From Thermocladium sp. (lineage in GTDB: Archaea; Thermoproteota; Thermoprotei; Thermoproteales; Thermocladiaceae): 64,000 nucleotides of DNA. Positions within the stretch are counted from its first letter, which is position 1; every line of letters starts with the position of its first letter. Below are positions 45,122-54,697 of the stretch, in pieces. Where the stretch lies: the NCBI GenBank assembly GCA_023269935.1, contig JAGDXC010000009.1, positions 21,358-85,357 on the forward strand, in the 5' to 3' direction. The position numbers and the translations under genes are program-made. The notes beneath the pieces are model-generated. The model was not told the origin of the DNA, did not search any database, and was given only the letters and a program-made list of their open reading frames with translations.

Positions 45122-45944
45122 AATATTGAGCAAGCATTAATAGTTTTTTAAGTTTACCTTTAGCCGTATACAATAGCATAAAGAGCAAATGATAGTTAAC
45201 TATTTATTAAAACATTTATAAAAATCAATATAACTAAATTAATCATCCATTTTGGGAAAAATGAGGGCAAGCAAGTATGCAGGGGAATCTCCTTCCCTAA
45301 AAGCAACGTGTAGAAATGAGTACTTGTAGCATCCTGAGGCCCGGACCCTAAAGACATCAAGCTCCATTTAGTTGATTGGAGTAACAAGGCTTATTCTAGT
45401 ATTGGGAACCAGCATTATGCTTCTATCCTAGATTAACCTCGAAAGGCCAAAACAATATATTCACTATATCCTCCTTCAAACATCACCTAGTGAATTGCCT
45501 CGCCCTCACCGGACTGAGCATCCTCGCCTTGCGATGAGGATTTCCTGCTTCTTCAAACTTACTATACTGTCTCTTATTTTCCTGTCTTCTTTTCCATTAT
45601 TTATCGCATTCAAAAGCATGTTGTACGCCTTGACTTCAATCTGCATCACTTTGAGGACTGCTTCCGTTTTCTCTCGTTGGGTAAATCCTATTGAGTGATA
45701 ATTTTATGTTAATTTCCTTTTATTTCTAGCATTAGGCTTATTACTCGATCAATTCTATAAAAACATTTTATGAGGGACTATCCACCCCTCAACCCCAGTA
45801 AGTTAAAACCTCAGAGCTTGATGCTATTTATTGTGGGGAGTGATAAAAAATGAAAGCAATAAGCCGCACAAACTAATGGCTTATATCCCATTGGATAAGA
45901 AAACTATCGTTATAATAAATCTTTTTATCAAGAGTTTAAGATTA
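45122..45944. other. Long intergenic region with probable mobile-element remains
   Basis: About 820 bases. Near 45144-45152 is the promoter of the acyl-CoA dehydrogenase. Around 45480-45560 lies a GC-rich segment with TCCTCGCCTTGCGATGAGGA, an imperfect hairpin resembling IS605-type ends. Upstream of it on the minus strand is a short frame (45506-45646, 46 codons from ATG) with a lysine-rich helix, perhaps a fragment of an element-encoded protein; it remains open for 20 codons before the ATG. Nothing else is recognisable. Confidence 0.3.
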
Positions 45945-46418
45945 TTACACTCTACGGCCGCGTCTACCGCCTGGTGGCCTTATTGTGTCATGAGGTATCG
46001 GAGTTGTGTCCTCTATTCTACCTATCATTAAGCCAGCTCTAGCCAGAGCCCTAATAGCGGCGACAGCTCCTGGACCAGGCGTTTTAGGTCCATAACCGCC
46101 CGGCGCCCTTACCTGTATATGAACGGCAGTAACTCCGCGTTGAATAGCAACTTGGGCGGCCTTATATGCGGCCTGCATGGCTGCATATGGACTTGGCTTA
46201 TCTCTGTCAGTCTTTACTACTTGTCCACCGCTAACTCTGACAACGGTTTCTGCGCCAGTTAAGTCAGTAATTATGATTATTGTATTATTATAACTCGCGT
46301 ATATGTGAGCCACCCCCCAATGCATTTTTCTAGGCACTTGTACTTGGCTCAATTCTTGTAGTTGTTGAGCCTCACCTTGAGCGGCTGCTTGCTCTATGTT
46401 TTGCTGTTCTTCACTCAT
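45945..46418 (-). CDS. rps11: 30S ribosomal protein uS11
   Basis: 157 residues: an N-terminal Gln/Glu-rich extension of about 28 residues, then the uS11 core from [22 protein letters not shown] through [20 protein letters not shown] and the arginine-rich end [11 protein letters not shown]. It sits on the 30S platform near the mRNA exit. It overlaps the uL13 gene by 4 bases. In most archaea uS11 lies between uS4 and rpoD; here it follows eL18-uL13. Confidence 0.93.
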   Translation of the reverse strand: MSEEQQNIEQAAAQGEAQQLQELSQVQVPRKMHWGVAHIYASYNNTIIIITDLTGAETVVRVSGGQVVKTDRDKPSPYAAMQAAYKAAQVAIQRGVTAVHIQVRAPGGYGPKTPGPGAVAAIRALARAGLMIGRIEDTTPIPHDTIRPPGGRRGRRV

Positions 46419-46960
46419 TTCTGCTCACCCTTATTGCCCTCAGCTTTTTTAAGTTTATCATATGACTCACGCCAAGCAGACCAAGTCTTGGGATCAATAC
46501 CTCTCCACAACTCCTCAAGAGTAGTATATGGAGAACCAGGAATCATGTGGAAATACGCTCCCTTCACGATATATTTTGTTCTCTTTTCATATATTGGAGG
46601 CATGCCGAGATAGACTTTAACTAGACTTAATGCTTTCTTGCCTTTTTCCTTATCATATGGCAACATCCCCCTTATTGCCCGTCTAAGAATTCTATCTGGC
46701 CTTCGAGGGGTCTTTGGGCCAGTTCTTTCTGGATTATAATGAGTCCTAACCTCCGTTAACTTCTTTTTGTATTGCTCAAGGATGGCATTATAATCGCCGG
46801 TCACTATGGTTCTCTCTGCATTCACTATAATGACTCGCTTGCCCTTTAACGCCAATGAAGCAACTGTGCTGGCTAGCCTACCCATTACGTGATTAGCGGC
46901 ATCTATCACTATTTCATTTTCTTGCGGAGTAACCCCCTTTGAGATAACTTGTATCGACAT
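46415..46960 (-). CDS. rpl13: 50S ribosomal protein uL13
   Basis: 181 residues, the archaeal form of uL13: [16 protein letters not shown] at about 16-31, the nucleotide-like strand [43 protein letters not shown] (in parts) and a lysine-rich C-terminal helix. It binds 23S rRNA early in assembly. It starts 10 bases after eL18 and its end overlaps the uS11 start (ATGA), which places all three in one operon. uS9, the usual next gene, is absent. Confidence 0.93.
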   Translation of the reverse strand: MSIQVISKGVTPQENEIVIDAANHVMGRLASTVASLALKGKRVIIVNAERTIVTGDYNAILEQYKKKLTEVRTHYNPERTGPKTPRRPDRILRRAIRGMLPYDKEKGKKALSLVKVYLGMPPIYEKRTKYIVKGAYFHMIPGSPYTTLEELWRGIDPKTWSAWRESYDKLKKAEGNKGEQK

Positions 46961-46970
46961 TTCATTCGCC

Positions 46971-47348
46971 TCAGGTTATTATTTTCGCCCCAGTACCCTT
47001 TGGATTCCTCTTAACTAGCTCGGAAATATTTATGGCCTCGCCGCCCATGGTCTTTATCTTGTTAGCCGCGTCAGTTGAAAACTTAAATGCAGCAACCGTG
47101 ACTCGCTTCCGTAACTCACCGCCGCCCAATACCTTGCCGGGAACAATTACTACATCATTATCCGAGGCATACCTATCTATTTTGCTTAAATTAACCGACA
47201 CCCTACTTCTTCTCGGCTTCTCCAATATATCAGCAATATATCTCCATATGGCGGCACCAGTCTGCGCAGATGCCTTCCTAAGAAACCTAATAAGCAGCCG
47301 TAGCTCCACATTACTTGGACCTGTTGGATTAGGCACGAAAACAGCCAC
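46971..47348 (-). CDS. rpl18e: 50S ribosomal protein eL18
   Basis: 125 residues: the eL18 core with NVELRLLIRFLRKASAQTGAAIWR, the VNLSKIDRYA segment, and the conserved VVIPGKVLGGGEL-type loop (VVIVPGKVLGGGELRKRVTVAAF). The start is GTG at 47348 with an ATTTATAAAA element about 15-22 nt upstream. It heads the ribosomal operon eL18 - uL13 - uS11. Confidence 0.9.
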   Translation of the reverse strand: MAVFVPNPTGPSNVELRLLIRFLRKASAQTGAAIWRYIADILEKPRRSRVSVNLSKIDRYASDNDVVIVPGKVLGGGELRKRVTVAAFKFSTDAANKIKTMGGEAINISELVKRNPKGTGAKIIT

Positions 47349-47536
47349 CGATTTGGGTTTTATAAATTTGATGAGAAAGAAATAAGCAACATAAGGGTAC
47401 TAACCAGTACTACTTCGCCCTAGCGGAAGCCTCCAGCTGAGGAGATAATAATACTGGAGGTTTTCATATTCTCATTCAAGCAAGTATTGATTTACGAAAA
47501 ATTAATTAAGCCTTTGTAGAACTATTTAACGGTCAT

Positions 47537-50500
47537 ATGAGGATAATCATTTTATTGACCGTTATAATACTATTAAGCATTAGTTCCATAGCTTTTGGAT
47601 TAGAGCTAAAGAATGAGGAGTTAGTAGGTGTGGCAACCGGCGGTAATTATGTAGTAGCTGTTGGCTATACTCAATCCAATACTGGAGTAATAAATGTGTT
47701 TACCGTGAATAATGGCCAATTAACATTATTAAAAAGCATTACCTTACAAGGTGAATTATATGGTGTTGCATATGGAAATAACCAATTCATGATAGTGGGA
47801 ACAAGCGGTAATGGGAAACCATTTGTAGGAATGTTCAATCCATCAACGGATAGCATCAATGACTTAAGCGGATCACTGGGAATTAGCCAGGGATCACTAT
47901 ATGGTGTTGCATATGGAAATAACCAATTCATGATAGTGGGAACAAGCGGTGGAGCGGCATTTGCTGCAATATATAATGGATCATTTCATCAAATCAAGCT
48001 GCCAAGCGATTACACGTCATTATATTCCGTGGCTTATGGCGAGAATGAATTCATGGTAGGCGGATCAACAAATAGTGCTGGCGCTCTAGGCGTATATTAT
48101 GATGGGGCTTTCAGGGATGATTCATCCATGTTGCCAAGCAACATGTTTGCCGTAACTGCGATAACTTATGGTAACGGCGAGTTCATGGTAGGCGGCTATA
48201 TATCCTCAGGGAATTATACATATGGCGAGCTCGGGGAGATAATTAATAATAGCTTTAGCATAATTAGTCTATTTAATTCCCAATTTGCATCAATAAATGG
48301 ACTCTCCTATGCTTATTATGAATTCCTCATCGAGGGAGGGTTGACTAATGGATATGGAGGAATAGGGTATTATGGAGCCGGAGAGGGCGGCACAGCACTT
48401 GAAGTCAGTAGCACGGAACCTCTTTTCCCAATGATAATATATGGAGCAGCGCCGATTGGGTCCGGATCATTCGCCTATGTAGGTAATGATGGGATTAACA
48501 GCATAATCGGGATAGTTAAGCCGCCATCTATTTATAATGTAACTATAATAGTAAACTCATCTACTATCCCCACAGTAACCCTTGCCGGCATAATAATTAG
48601 ATCTAATGTGGCGGAATTCCATTTGTTTCCGGGATCATATCAATTAGAGGTAGAAGCACCTGGATACTATAATTCGTCTCTGTCTCTCTATGTTAATAAT
48701 AACTTAAATTACACAATTAACCTGCAAAGAATTAAGTATTGCTCCTTATCTATTAATGCTATCATAAATGGAACTCATATCCCTGCAAATATAACTATTA
48801 ATATGGAAAGCCAACCTCCAAATCAAGATAGATATTCCTTCTCTATTAATGGCACCTCTATTCTATCAATAATTTGTAATTCATATGATTACAAAATAAG
48901 TGGAAAATACTTGGAACCTATAAGCGGCTCAATCAGCTTAGTGGGCAATAGATCATTGAATATATCGTTAATACCCATAGTGACCTTGAAGATAATGGCT
49001 CCAAGAATTGAAGGGCAATATATAATTTACTTAAGGGGCATACTGAATGAGAACTTGACCCTAGGCAATGGTTCCAGCCTATTGATTTATATACATAAGA
49101 TAGGAAATGAAACATATCAAGCGTATAGGCGCATAGATGGTGTTCTCCAATTCCTTGGTTCAACTAATCTAGATATACTTCCAGGCCAGCTTGAAATAAA
49201 TGTGACTTGGCTAACACCAACGATAAGTTACTTTAACTCAACATCTATTGGTCCAGGCAATAGCAGCTTGATAATCAAATATGGATTATCTCAATATGGA
49301 AATATCTCCATAATGCTTAATGGAACCAATATATTATCGGCAAGTGGAGTTAATGGTAGTGAATCAATATATTTCAATAAAAGCGGTAACTATGATATAT
49401 GCATATATTCATGGGTAATCTCTAATGGGAAAGCGCAGCTAACATACGGCCCGCTTTGCATAGTGAAACATGTGGAGGTTTACTATAGGTTATTAATCAT
49501 GGATGAATCAGGCCTCTTAACTAATATCAGCGGCTATTATGCGCCAAACTCCACAATTCCACTAAACATAACGAGCACGGTGAATCTTAATAACGGCACT
49601 AGACTGGTTTATAATGGGTCAATAATAAATGGTAAGGCAATTCAATCTAATCATTTCAATATAACCCTTAATTCTACAATAATCACCGCATATATAAGAT
49701 GGATCAAGGAGTATTTGGTTAATGTGAAAATCTATGGAGGCAGCAAGATAATTAATACAACAACTAGTTGGAGTGTAAAGGGGACACGCTTAGTTTTTTC
49801 TCCCTTGATAACGTACATGAATGGTACTAGGTTGGTTCTGCTTAATAAATCAAGTATATTAGTGAGTGAACCCATTGATGCATCTATTTTATATGAACTA
49901 GAGTACTTGGTTAATGTTACTTGGAAGTCACCGTTAGGAATAATCAACATGACCACTTCATGGTTAGATAATGGAACCACATTGTCGCTGAGACCAGTGA
50001 TTCTAACTTATATTAATGGGACAAGGCTTATATTTAACGAGACAAGAAATATAACAATAAATGAACCACTCAACATAAGCATTGATTTAAGGCTTCAGTA
50101 TTACTTAGTTAATATCACTTTAATAGATGGACATATATGGATGAAGAAGGAGGCATGGATCAGTAAAGGGACAATAATCTCAAATGAGCCGCAAGGTATC
50201 ATATATCAAGGTAATTACACAAGGCTCATATTAGTATCGACGAATGCATCTAGATTAGATATCTATAAACCATTCAACATAATAAATAATTATGAGAGGC
50301 AATGGTTAATAAATGCCACAATCCTAGATTTAAACGGAACAAAAATAGGTGAATTAGTCAACAAGTGGATAAATGCCACAATGCCTATAATTAATTTAAC
50401 CAATATAGGAAATAACACAATACCATTGAAAAGTCTCAGAATAGATGGACCAGGCCAGTATCGAGCCGTTGCACTCATAATCGAGAAGAGACTTAAGATA

Positions 50501-50731
50501 AATGATGCACTTGGATTACCGGTGCCTCTAGCTAGAATAGAGATCCAATGTAATGGATACACCACCATGAATGAAACAAATTATATAGGATATATGTATG
50601 CAATGATCCCACTGAACGCGAAGTGCACAATAGCGAGACCAATACTTGGAGACTTCAGCATATCGTTAATCACTGCCATCGTAATAATTGCCGCAATCAT
50701 AATCATTATCAGAAGGAGAATCCATGCCTGA
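47537..50731 (+). CDS. Large secreted surface protein anchored by a C-terminal helix
   Basis: 1064 residues. A signal peptide (IIILLTVIILLSISSIAFG) opens the protein and a hydrophobic helix with a basic end (IIIIIRRRIHA) closes it, so it is displayed outside the membrane. Residues about 25-300 contain five or more repeats of the type YGVAYGNNQFMIVG with a Gly-rich turn, probably blades of a beta-propeller. A PEGA-like beta domain follows (about 330-400), then three or four repeats around LVNVT and NGTRLxF (about 690-940). N-glycosylation sequons are dense (NGT, NIT, NNT). An S-layer-associated, adhesin or thermopsin-like role is possible; no catalytic motif is seen. Confidence 0.75.
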   Translation: MRIIILLTVIILLSISSIAFGLELKNEELVGVATGGNYVVAVGYTQSNTGVINVFTVNNGQLTLLKSITLQGELYGVAYGNNQFMIVGTSGNGKPFVGMFNPSTDSINDLSGSLGISQGSLYGVAYGNNQFMIVGTSGGAAFAAIYNGSFHQIKLPSDYTSLYSVAYGENEFMVGGSTNSAGALGVYYDGAFRDDSSMLPSNMFAVTAITYGNGEFMVGGYISSGNYTYGELGEIINNSFSIISLFNSQFASINGLSYAYYEFLIEGGLTNGYGGIGYYGAGEGGTALEVSSTEPLFPMIIYGAAPIGSGSFAYVGNDGINSIIGIVKPPSIYNVTIIVNSSTIPTVTLAGIIIRSNVAEFHLFPGSYQLEVEAPGYYNSSLSLYVNNNLNYTINLQRIKYCSLSINAIINGTHIPANITINMESQPPNQDRYSFSINGTSILSIICNSYDYKISGKYLEPISGSISLVGNRSLNISLIPIVTLKIMAPRIEGQYIIYLRGILNENLTLGNGSSLLIYIHKIGNETYQAYRRIDGVLQFLGSTNLDILPGQLEINVTWLTPTISYFNSTSIGPGNSSLIIKYGLSQYGNISIMLNGTNILSASGVNGSESIYFNKSGNYDICIYSWVISNGKAQLTYGPLCIVKHVEVYYRLLIMDESGLLTNISGYYAPNSTIPLNITSTVNLNNGTRLVYNGSIINGKAIQSNHFNITLNSTIITAYIRWIKEYLVNVKIYGGSKIINTTTSWSVKGTRLVFSPLITYMNGTRLVLLNKSSILVSEPIDASILYELEYLVNVTWKSPLGIINMTTSWLDNGTTLSLRPVILTYINGTRLIFNETRNITINEPLNISIDLRLQYYLVNITLIDGHIWMKKEAWISKGTIISNEPQGIIYQGNYTRLILVSTNASRLDIYKPFNIINNYERQWLINATILDLNGTKIGELVNKWINATMPIINLTNIGNNTIPLKSLRIDGPGQYRAVALIIEKRLKINDALGLPVPLARIEIQCNGYTTMNETNYIGYMYAMIPLNAKCTIARPILGDFSISLITAIVIIAAIIIIIRRRIHA
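47757..47950 (+). repeat. Perfect 53-bp direct repeat inside the surface protein gene
   Basis: Bases 47757-47809 and 47898-47950 are identical and start 141 bases (47 codons) apart, in the same reading frame. Each encodes one propeller-like blade strand with GVAYGNNQF. The identity at DNA level, beside other blades that only resemble one another in protein, implies recent duplication or gene conversion and allows in-frame gain or loss of a blade. Confidence 0.9.
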
Positions 50732-50765
50732 GGATTTGACCGATTGGTTCGAGTTGTTCAACATG

Positions 50766-50773
50766 TTTATAAA
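50766..50773 (+). promoter_or_regulatory. TATA box of the 164-aa coiled-coil gene
   Basis: TTTATAAA centred 25 nt before ATG 50795. It rules out the longer frame (TTG 50744) that would overlap this promoter, and shows the gene has its own transcript separate from the surface protein gene. Confidence 0.5.
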
Positions 50774-50794
50774 GGCAAATCCAAGTTTATTGCC

Positions 50795-51289
50795 ATGAGT
50801 AATGAGATAGATATTGAGTCAATTGAAGGACAGCTTAGACAAGTCCAACGAAGCGTAGCGGCTCTTAGCGACACATTAGCTAATATAAGTAAATCCCTCG
50901 AGGAAACTAAGTCCACCGTTAAGTCTCTTGAAGCCTCAATTCAAGCTGGTTCAAAGGTATCAATAACCGACCTTCTCCGCGAGCTTGCATATATAGAGAC
51001 TGGATTACTTGCATACCGGGATCACATATCCAGGGCAAGCAATCAATTAAGCGAATTGGTGGCTCAATTATCTAATACAGCTAATGAGTTCAATGAAATA
51101 AAGGTAATGATGTTTAGCTCGTTGGATGAGATGAAGAATAGCATTGCGTCCTATGAGAAAACCATACGGGACACATTATTATTGGTTCAAGAGACTCAAC
51201 TAGAGCTATCCAATAAATTAAGCAGAATAGAGGATTCGCTGGGCCTATTGAGGAACTATATAATGGAGCATCAGAATCAACAAAAATAA
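50795..51289 (+). CDS. Coiled-coil protein, 164 aa
   Basis: An all-helical protein with heptad repeats through most of its length (QLRQVQRSVAALSDTLANI, LEETKSTVKSLEASI, and a second stretch from about 90 to 160), with a short break around TDLLRELAYIETGLLAYRDH. No signal peptide or membrane segment. I do not recognise a family. It begins 64 bases after the surface protein gene with its own promoter, and a larger coiled-coil gene follows 28 bases after its stop. A shared filament or scaffold is possible; this is inference. Confidence 0.65.
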   Translation: MSNEIDIESIEGQLRQVQRSVAALSDTLANISKSLEETKSTVKSLEASIQAGSKVSITDLLRELAYIETGLLAYRDHISRASNQLSELVAQLSNTANEFNEIKVMMFSSLDEMKNSIASYEKTIRDTLLLVQETQLELSNKLSRIEDSLGLLRNYIMEHQNQQK

Positions 51290-51296
51290 TATATAC
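51288..51296 (+). promoter_or_regulatory. TATA box of the 448-aa coiled-coil gene
   Basis: TAATATATA, centred 26 nt before ATG 51318 and overlapping the stop of the preceding gene. Confidence 0.45.
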
Positions 51297-51317
51297 CTGC
51301 TAGTAACTACTTAAGTC

Positions 51318-52664
51318 ATGTCTTTATTAGGCGGAGGAGGAAAGAAGTCGGAGCAAGCCATAAATAACATATTGCAGAGGCTAGAGATGATAGATAAATC
51401 ACTTAGCCAGCAAAACCAGACAATAAGCGTTGAATTAGGTAATATAAGGAAGATAATACAAGGACTAGCAATAGATTTGGATAGAATTAATAAATCAATT
51501 CAGGACTCGATGAAACTTGTCAGGGACGCCATAACCGAGGAGACCAATAGGTTAAATGAATTAAATCAATTATATAAGCAATTCGCCACTACTTCCGATT
51601 CATTGTCTAGTTCATTGATGCAGACACTTAATAAATCTGATGAATTAATCAACTCAATAGGTAAATATGTCAATGAAGTTCAGTCACAATTGGATAAGGT
51701 TAAGGACACACTAAGCAGCATAAGCCCCACCCTTAATAGCATTGATATAAAACTAACCGATGAAGTCGATAAATCGACAAAGATAATAAATGATTTATCT
51801 AGGGTAGATGCATTATTAACTGAGCTTCAGTCCCTTCATAAGCAATTAATGGAGAGACACACTGAGCTAGATAATAAATTGATAAATATATCAGCCAAGG
51901 AGGCCCAATTAACTGCTCAAGAAGAAGCCATAAAGAATGAGAAGGCCGAAATAGAGAGGCAACGCCAAGAACTGGAGAGGCAACGCCAACAATATGAGCA
52001 AGTCAGTAAACTTTACGCGGATTTAAGCAAATTAAGCACGGTATTGAATACCTCAGTGCAGGACTTGACACAACGATTACAGGATTATGGCAATAAATTA
52101 ATTGAGTTGAATGAGCGTGAGAAGCAATTAAAGGAGGAGGAGCTTAATCTTAAGTCTCTCGAGAGAAAACTGGAGCTGGAGGCAGCCAGGATAGAGACGG
52201 AAAACATGAGGCTAAAGGACCTAAATAAGAGGGAGGAAGAGTATAAGCAACGAGTGGAGGAGTTGGCCAAGAAGGAAGAGGAACTACGGAGAAAAGAGGA
52301 GTACCTAAACTCAACACTACGGGAGCTAGAAAAGAGAAGCAGTGAGCTTAAGGAAACTGAGGAAAAATTAAACAAGCAAAATGAAGAGATAATCAAGAAG
52401 GAAGAGTACCTAAGGAAACTGGATGAGGAATTAACAATAAAGCGAAGGGAATTGGAGGAAAAACTAGAACCACTATTCACCAGGTTGATAGAGGAGGAGC
52501 GGAAACTCATCGATTGGGAAAAGAGGCTAATGGAGAAGGAACGCGAATTAATGAACTACCAAAGAGCGCTAGTTGTTAGGGAAGGAGCACTAATAGAACT
52601 TCGGGAGAAACTGGAGGAAGAGAAAGAGAAACTAAAGGATTGCAAGCCATCGGAGAGCAATTAA
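51318..52664 (+). CDS. Long coiled-coil protein, 448 aa
   Basis: After a Gly/Lys N-terminus (MSLLGGGGKKS) nearly the whole chain is heptad-rich. Residues about 10-190 are an Asn/Gln/Ser-type coiled coil; from about 195 to the end it becomes strongly charged (RQRQELERQRQQ, LNEREKQLKEEELN, LEKRSSELKETEEKL), as in SMC or myosin-like rods. There is no ATPase head, hinge or membrane helix, so it is not an SMC protein. It could be cytoskeletal or a structural scaffold. The DNA of the second half shows purine bias, which the coding of Glu/Lys explains. Confidence 0.65.
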   Translation: MSLLGGGGKKSEQAINNILQRLEMIDKSLSQQNQTISVELGNIRKIIQGLAIDLDRINKSIQDSMKLVRDAITEETNRLNELNQLYKQFATTSDSLSSSLMQTLNKSDELINSIGKYVNEVQSQLDKVKDTLSSISPTLNSIDIKLTDEVDKSTKIINDLSRVDALLTELQSLHKQLMERHTELDNKLINISAKEAQLTAQEEAIKNEKAEIERQRQELERQRQQYEQVSKLYADLSKLSTVLNTSVQDLTQRLQDYGNKLIELNEREKQLKEEELNLKSLERKLELEAARIETENMRLKDLNKREEEYKQRVEELAKKEEELRRKEEYLNSTLRELEKRSSELKETEEKLNKQNEEIIKKEEYLRKLDEELTIKRRELEEKLEPLFTRLIEEERKLIDWEKRLMEKERELMNYQRALVVREGALIELREKLEEEKEKLKDCKPSESN

Positions 52665-52672
52665 GGCAAGGA

Positions 52673-52680
52673 TTTATATA
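52673..52680 (+). promoter_or_regulatory. TATA box of the ferritin-VIT1 gene
   Basis: TTTATATA centred 26 nt before ATG 52702; it begins 9 bases after the stop of the coiled-coil gene. Confidence 0.5.
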
Positions 52681-52701
52681 ACCGTAGAAAAATTTTCCCT
52701 A

Positions 52702-53790
52702 ATGAGAGATGAATCCGATATAGCCGATTTCTATATAGATGAATTAACAGATCACGAGATATATAGGGCATTGGCATCAATGGAGAAAAACACGGAGATA
52801 AAGTCAACACTTAATGAGATAGCTGAGACGGAGCTACGGCACGCGGAGTATTGGAGAAGTAAGGCCAAGGAACTAAACATAGAACTGCATCCCAAGGTAT
52901 CTCGCTTCAAGGTATTCACGTACAAATTATTGAGGAGATTAATGGGCCTGGGCATAGTGCTTAAGTTAAGGGAGAAAGATGAGGAGAAAGCAGTTAATAA
53001 ATACATTGAGGCTAGATTGAAGAGCAATGATCCCACCATGGATCCCATATTAATGGATGAAGTTGTACACGAGGATTACTTCATAGAAGCAGCAACTGGC
53101 TTCAGTAAAAAACTCAGCAATATAAGGGACCTAATATATGGCATGAGCGATGGGCTTGTTGAGGTCCTCTCGGCAATAGCTGGATTAGTGCCGGTGATAT
53201 CGAATCCGCTGCTAATAGGCATGGCGGGAGCCATAGTAGGTATAGCAGGCACATTATCCATGTCCATTGGAGCTTACCTAGGCACTAAAGCCGAGGAAGA
53301 CGCTACTAAACATAGAATAGAGAATGCTAGGCTCGGCTTATCATTATTATCCATAGGCGCCCTCAAGGACAAGGCAGTGGAGATGCTTGTGAAAAGCGGC
53401 ATTCCAGAGGAGGAAGCGACAACTATAGCAAGTAATTTACCGAATAATAAGGAGGCTATTTATAGTATTCTATCCATGAAGGAAAAGGAAAACATAGATG
53501 CATCTAAATCAGCCATCTATACTGGTTTATCATACTTACTTGGCGCATTTATAGTAACGATGCCATTCCCATCAATTGGACTCGTTGCCGGCCGATACAT
53601 GGCGCTCATAGCTGCCGTAATCTTAATGATAGCTGCTCAATCAGTGTCAGGCTTAATTACATCACTATCAAGCAATACCGGCATACTTAGCAGCATGTTA
53701 AGGAACGCAGGCCTAAGCCTAGCCGCAACCGCGGGAACTTTCCTAATAGGAACGGCTCTACATGTATTAGCGCATATATCAGTAATATAG
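52702..53790 (+). CDS. Ferritin-like/VIT1 fusion membrane protein
   Basis: 362 residues. The N-terminal 130 are a ferritin-like helical bundle with acidic metal-site residues (DHEIYRALASMEKN, then ETELRHAEYW with E-x-x-H). From about 140 the chain resembles VIT1/CCC1: DLIYGMSDGLVEVLSAIAGL, GIAGTLSMSIGAYLGTKAEED, and two more hydrophobic pairs near the C-terminus. Such fusions (MbfA-like) carry iron or manganese across the membrane, usually for export or storage. It is the last of four plus-strand genes starting with the surface protein, each with its own TATA box. Confidence 0.85.
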   Translation: MRDESDIADFYIDELTDHEIYRALASMEKNTEIKSTLNEIAETELRHAEYWRSKAKELNIELHPKVSRFKVFTYKLLRRLMGLGIVLKLREKDEEKAVNKYIEARLKSNDPTMDPILMDEVVHEDYFIEAATGFSKKLSNIRDLIYGMSDGLVEVLSAIAGLVPVISNPLLIGMAGAIVGIAGTLSMSIGAYLGTKAEEDATKHRIENARLGLSLLSIGALKDKAVEMLVKSGIPEEEATTIASNLPNNKEAIYSILSMKEKENIDASKSAIYTGLSYLLGAFIVTMPFPSIGLVAGRYMALIAAVILMIAAQSVSGLITSLSSNTGILSSMLRNAGLSLAATAGTFLIGTALHVLAHISVI

Positions 53791-53810
53791 AACTAGTGCC
53801 ATATTGCTGC

Positions 53811-54653
53811 TTATTCCAATATTCCATCATTATCCAGCATGCTTATCACGCGGCTAAGGGGAAGCACCCGCAATTTACCGTCACGACGCGGCTTACCCTT
53901 GCTCGTGATGATTATCACGTTACGATAACGGGAATACTGCTTGGCCGGTAATTTAGGTACTCTATCCATTACCTTAACTAGATGCCTATTAAACCCAATT
54001 ATTTCAAGATCATATAGCTGCATACCTATTCGTGGGCCTGGAACAACGAGGTATTTCCTGCTTCTATAGAATCTCCAAATATTATATAAAACCTCACTCC
54101 GTATGTTAAATCTTACTCCACGGATCCTATGACCACCCCGCAGCAAACTAAGGAATTTAGAAGCAAGCAGCATCTCGTAGTATGGGGGATCATTAAGGAA
54201 TTCCACAATGAAATCGGACTCGCTTGGCTTCTTTGGATTAAAATTTAAGTGAATTATGCCTGACCACGACTTAATTTCTTCTCCGTAAGTTAATGAAATG
54301 GGCACCCAAGTTGTTCCCCAGTGAATTAGAGCATCTATTCTCCTCTTGTTATAAACGCCATCTAATTCCACTTCCAATCCCTGTCTCTCCACTGCCTCCT
54401 TGAATAAATACGGTAGAGCCCTTCTTATGCCTGATTTACCTGGCATTGATTTACGTATATTACCGAGTATCGTGCCCATTATTTCCCGGGAATGAAGCAT
54501 TACCACGCGATCAATTATGTCCTGCGTCACCGGTGCTCCACTTCGCTTTATTTCCTCTATATCACTCAGCAGCTCTTGAAGAACTGCTTGATCAATATCA
54601 TCCACATAAAAGGCATTCCTTATACGATCCATCAAGTAGCCGGTATCTATCAT
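53811..54653 (-). CDS. Hypothetical protein, 280 aa
   Basis: I do not recognise this protein. It appears soluble: an alpha-helical N-terminus (VLQELLSDIEEIKRSG), then a mixed part with VNIT-like strands (VPISLTYGEEIKSWSG, IIHLNFNPKKPSESDFIVEFL) and a basic C-terminus (TSKGKPRRDGKLRVLPLSR). The alternation of strands with Asp, Glu and Lys residues would allow a nuclease-like fold, but no catalytic motif is certain. It converges on the ferritin-VIT1 gene. Confidence 0.6.
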   Translation of the reverse strand: MIDTGYLMDRIRNAFYVDDIDQAVLQELLSDIEEIKRSGAPVTQDIIDRVVMLHSREIMGTILGNIRKSMPGKSGIRRALPYLFKEAVERQGLEVELDGVYNKRRIDALIHWGTTWVPISLTYGEEIKSWSGIIHLNFNPKKPSESDFIVEFLNDPPYYEMLLASKFLSLLRGGHRIRGVRFNIRSEVLYNIWRFYRSRKYLVVPGPRIGMQLYDLEIIGFNRHLVKVMDRVPKLPAKQYSRYRNVIIITSKGKPRRDGKLRVLPLSRVISMLDNDGILE

Positions 54654-54697
54654 TTATCAATACCGACAGTCTAGACCCAGATATTTGAATCTTACCA

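Noticed and set aside
52085..52510. 141-codon minus-strand frame rich in serine opposite the coiled-coil gene
   Set aside because: It mirrors Lys/Glu codons (AAG, GAG, GAA) of the coiled coil, which read as Ser, Leu and Phe on the other strand.
51318..52664. SMC- or Rad50-like ATPase
   Set aside because: No Walker A, signature or Walker B motif at either end; only the coiled-coil rod resembles SMC proteins.
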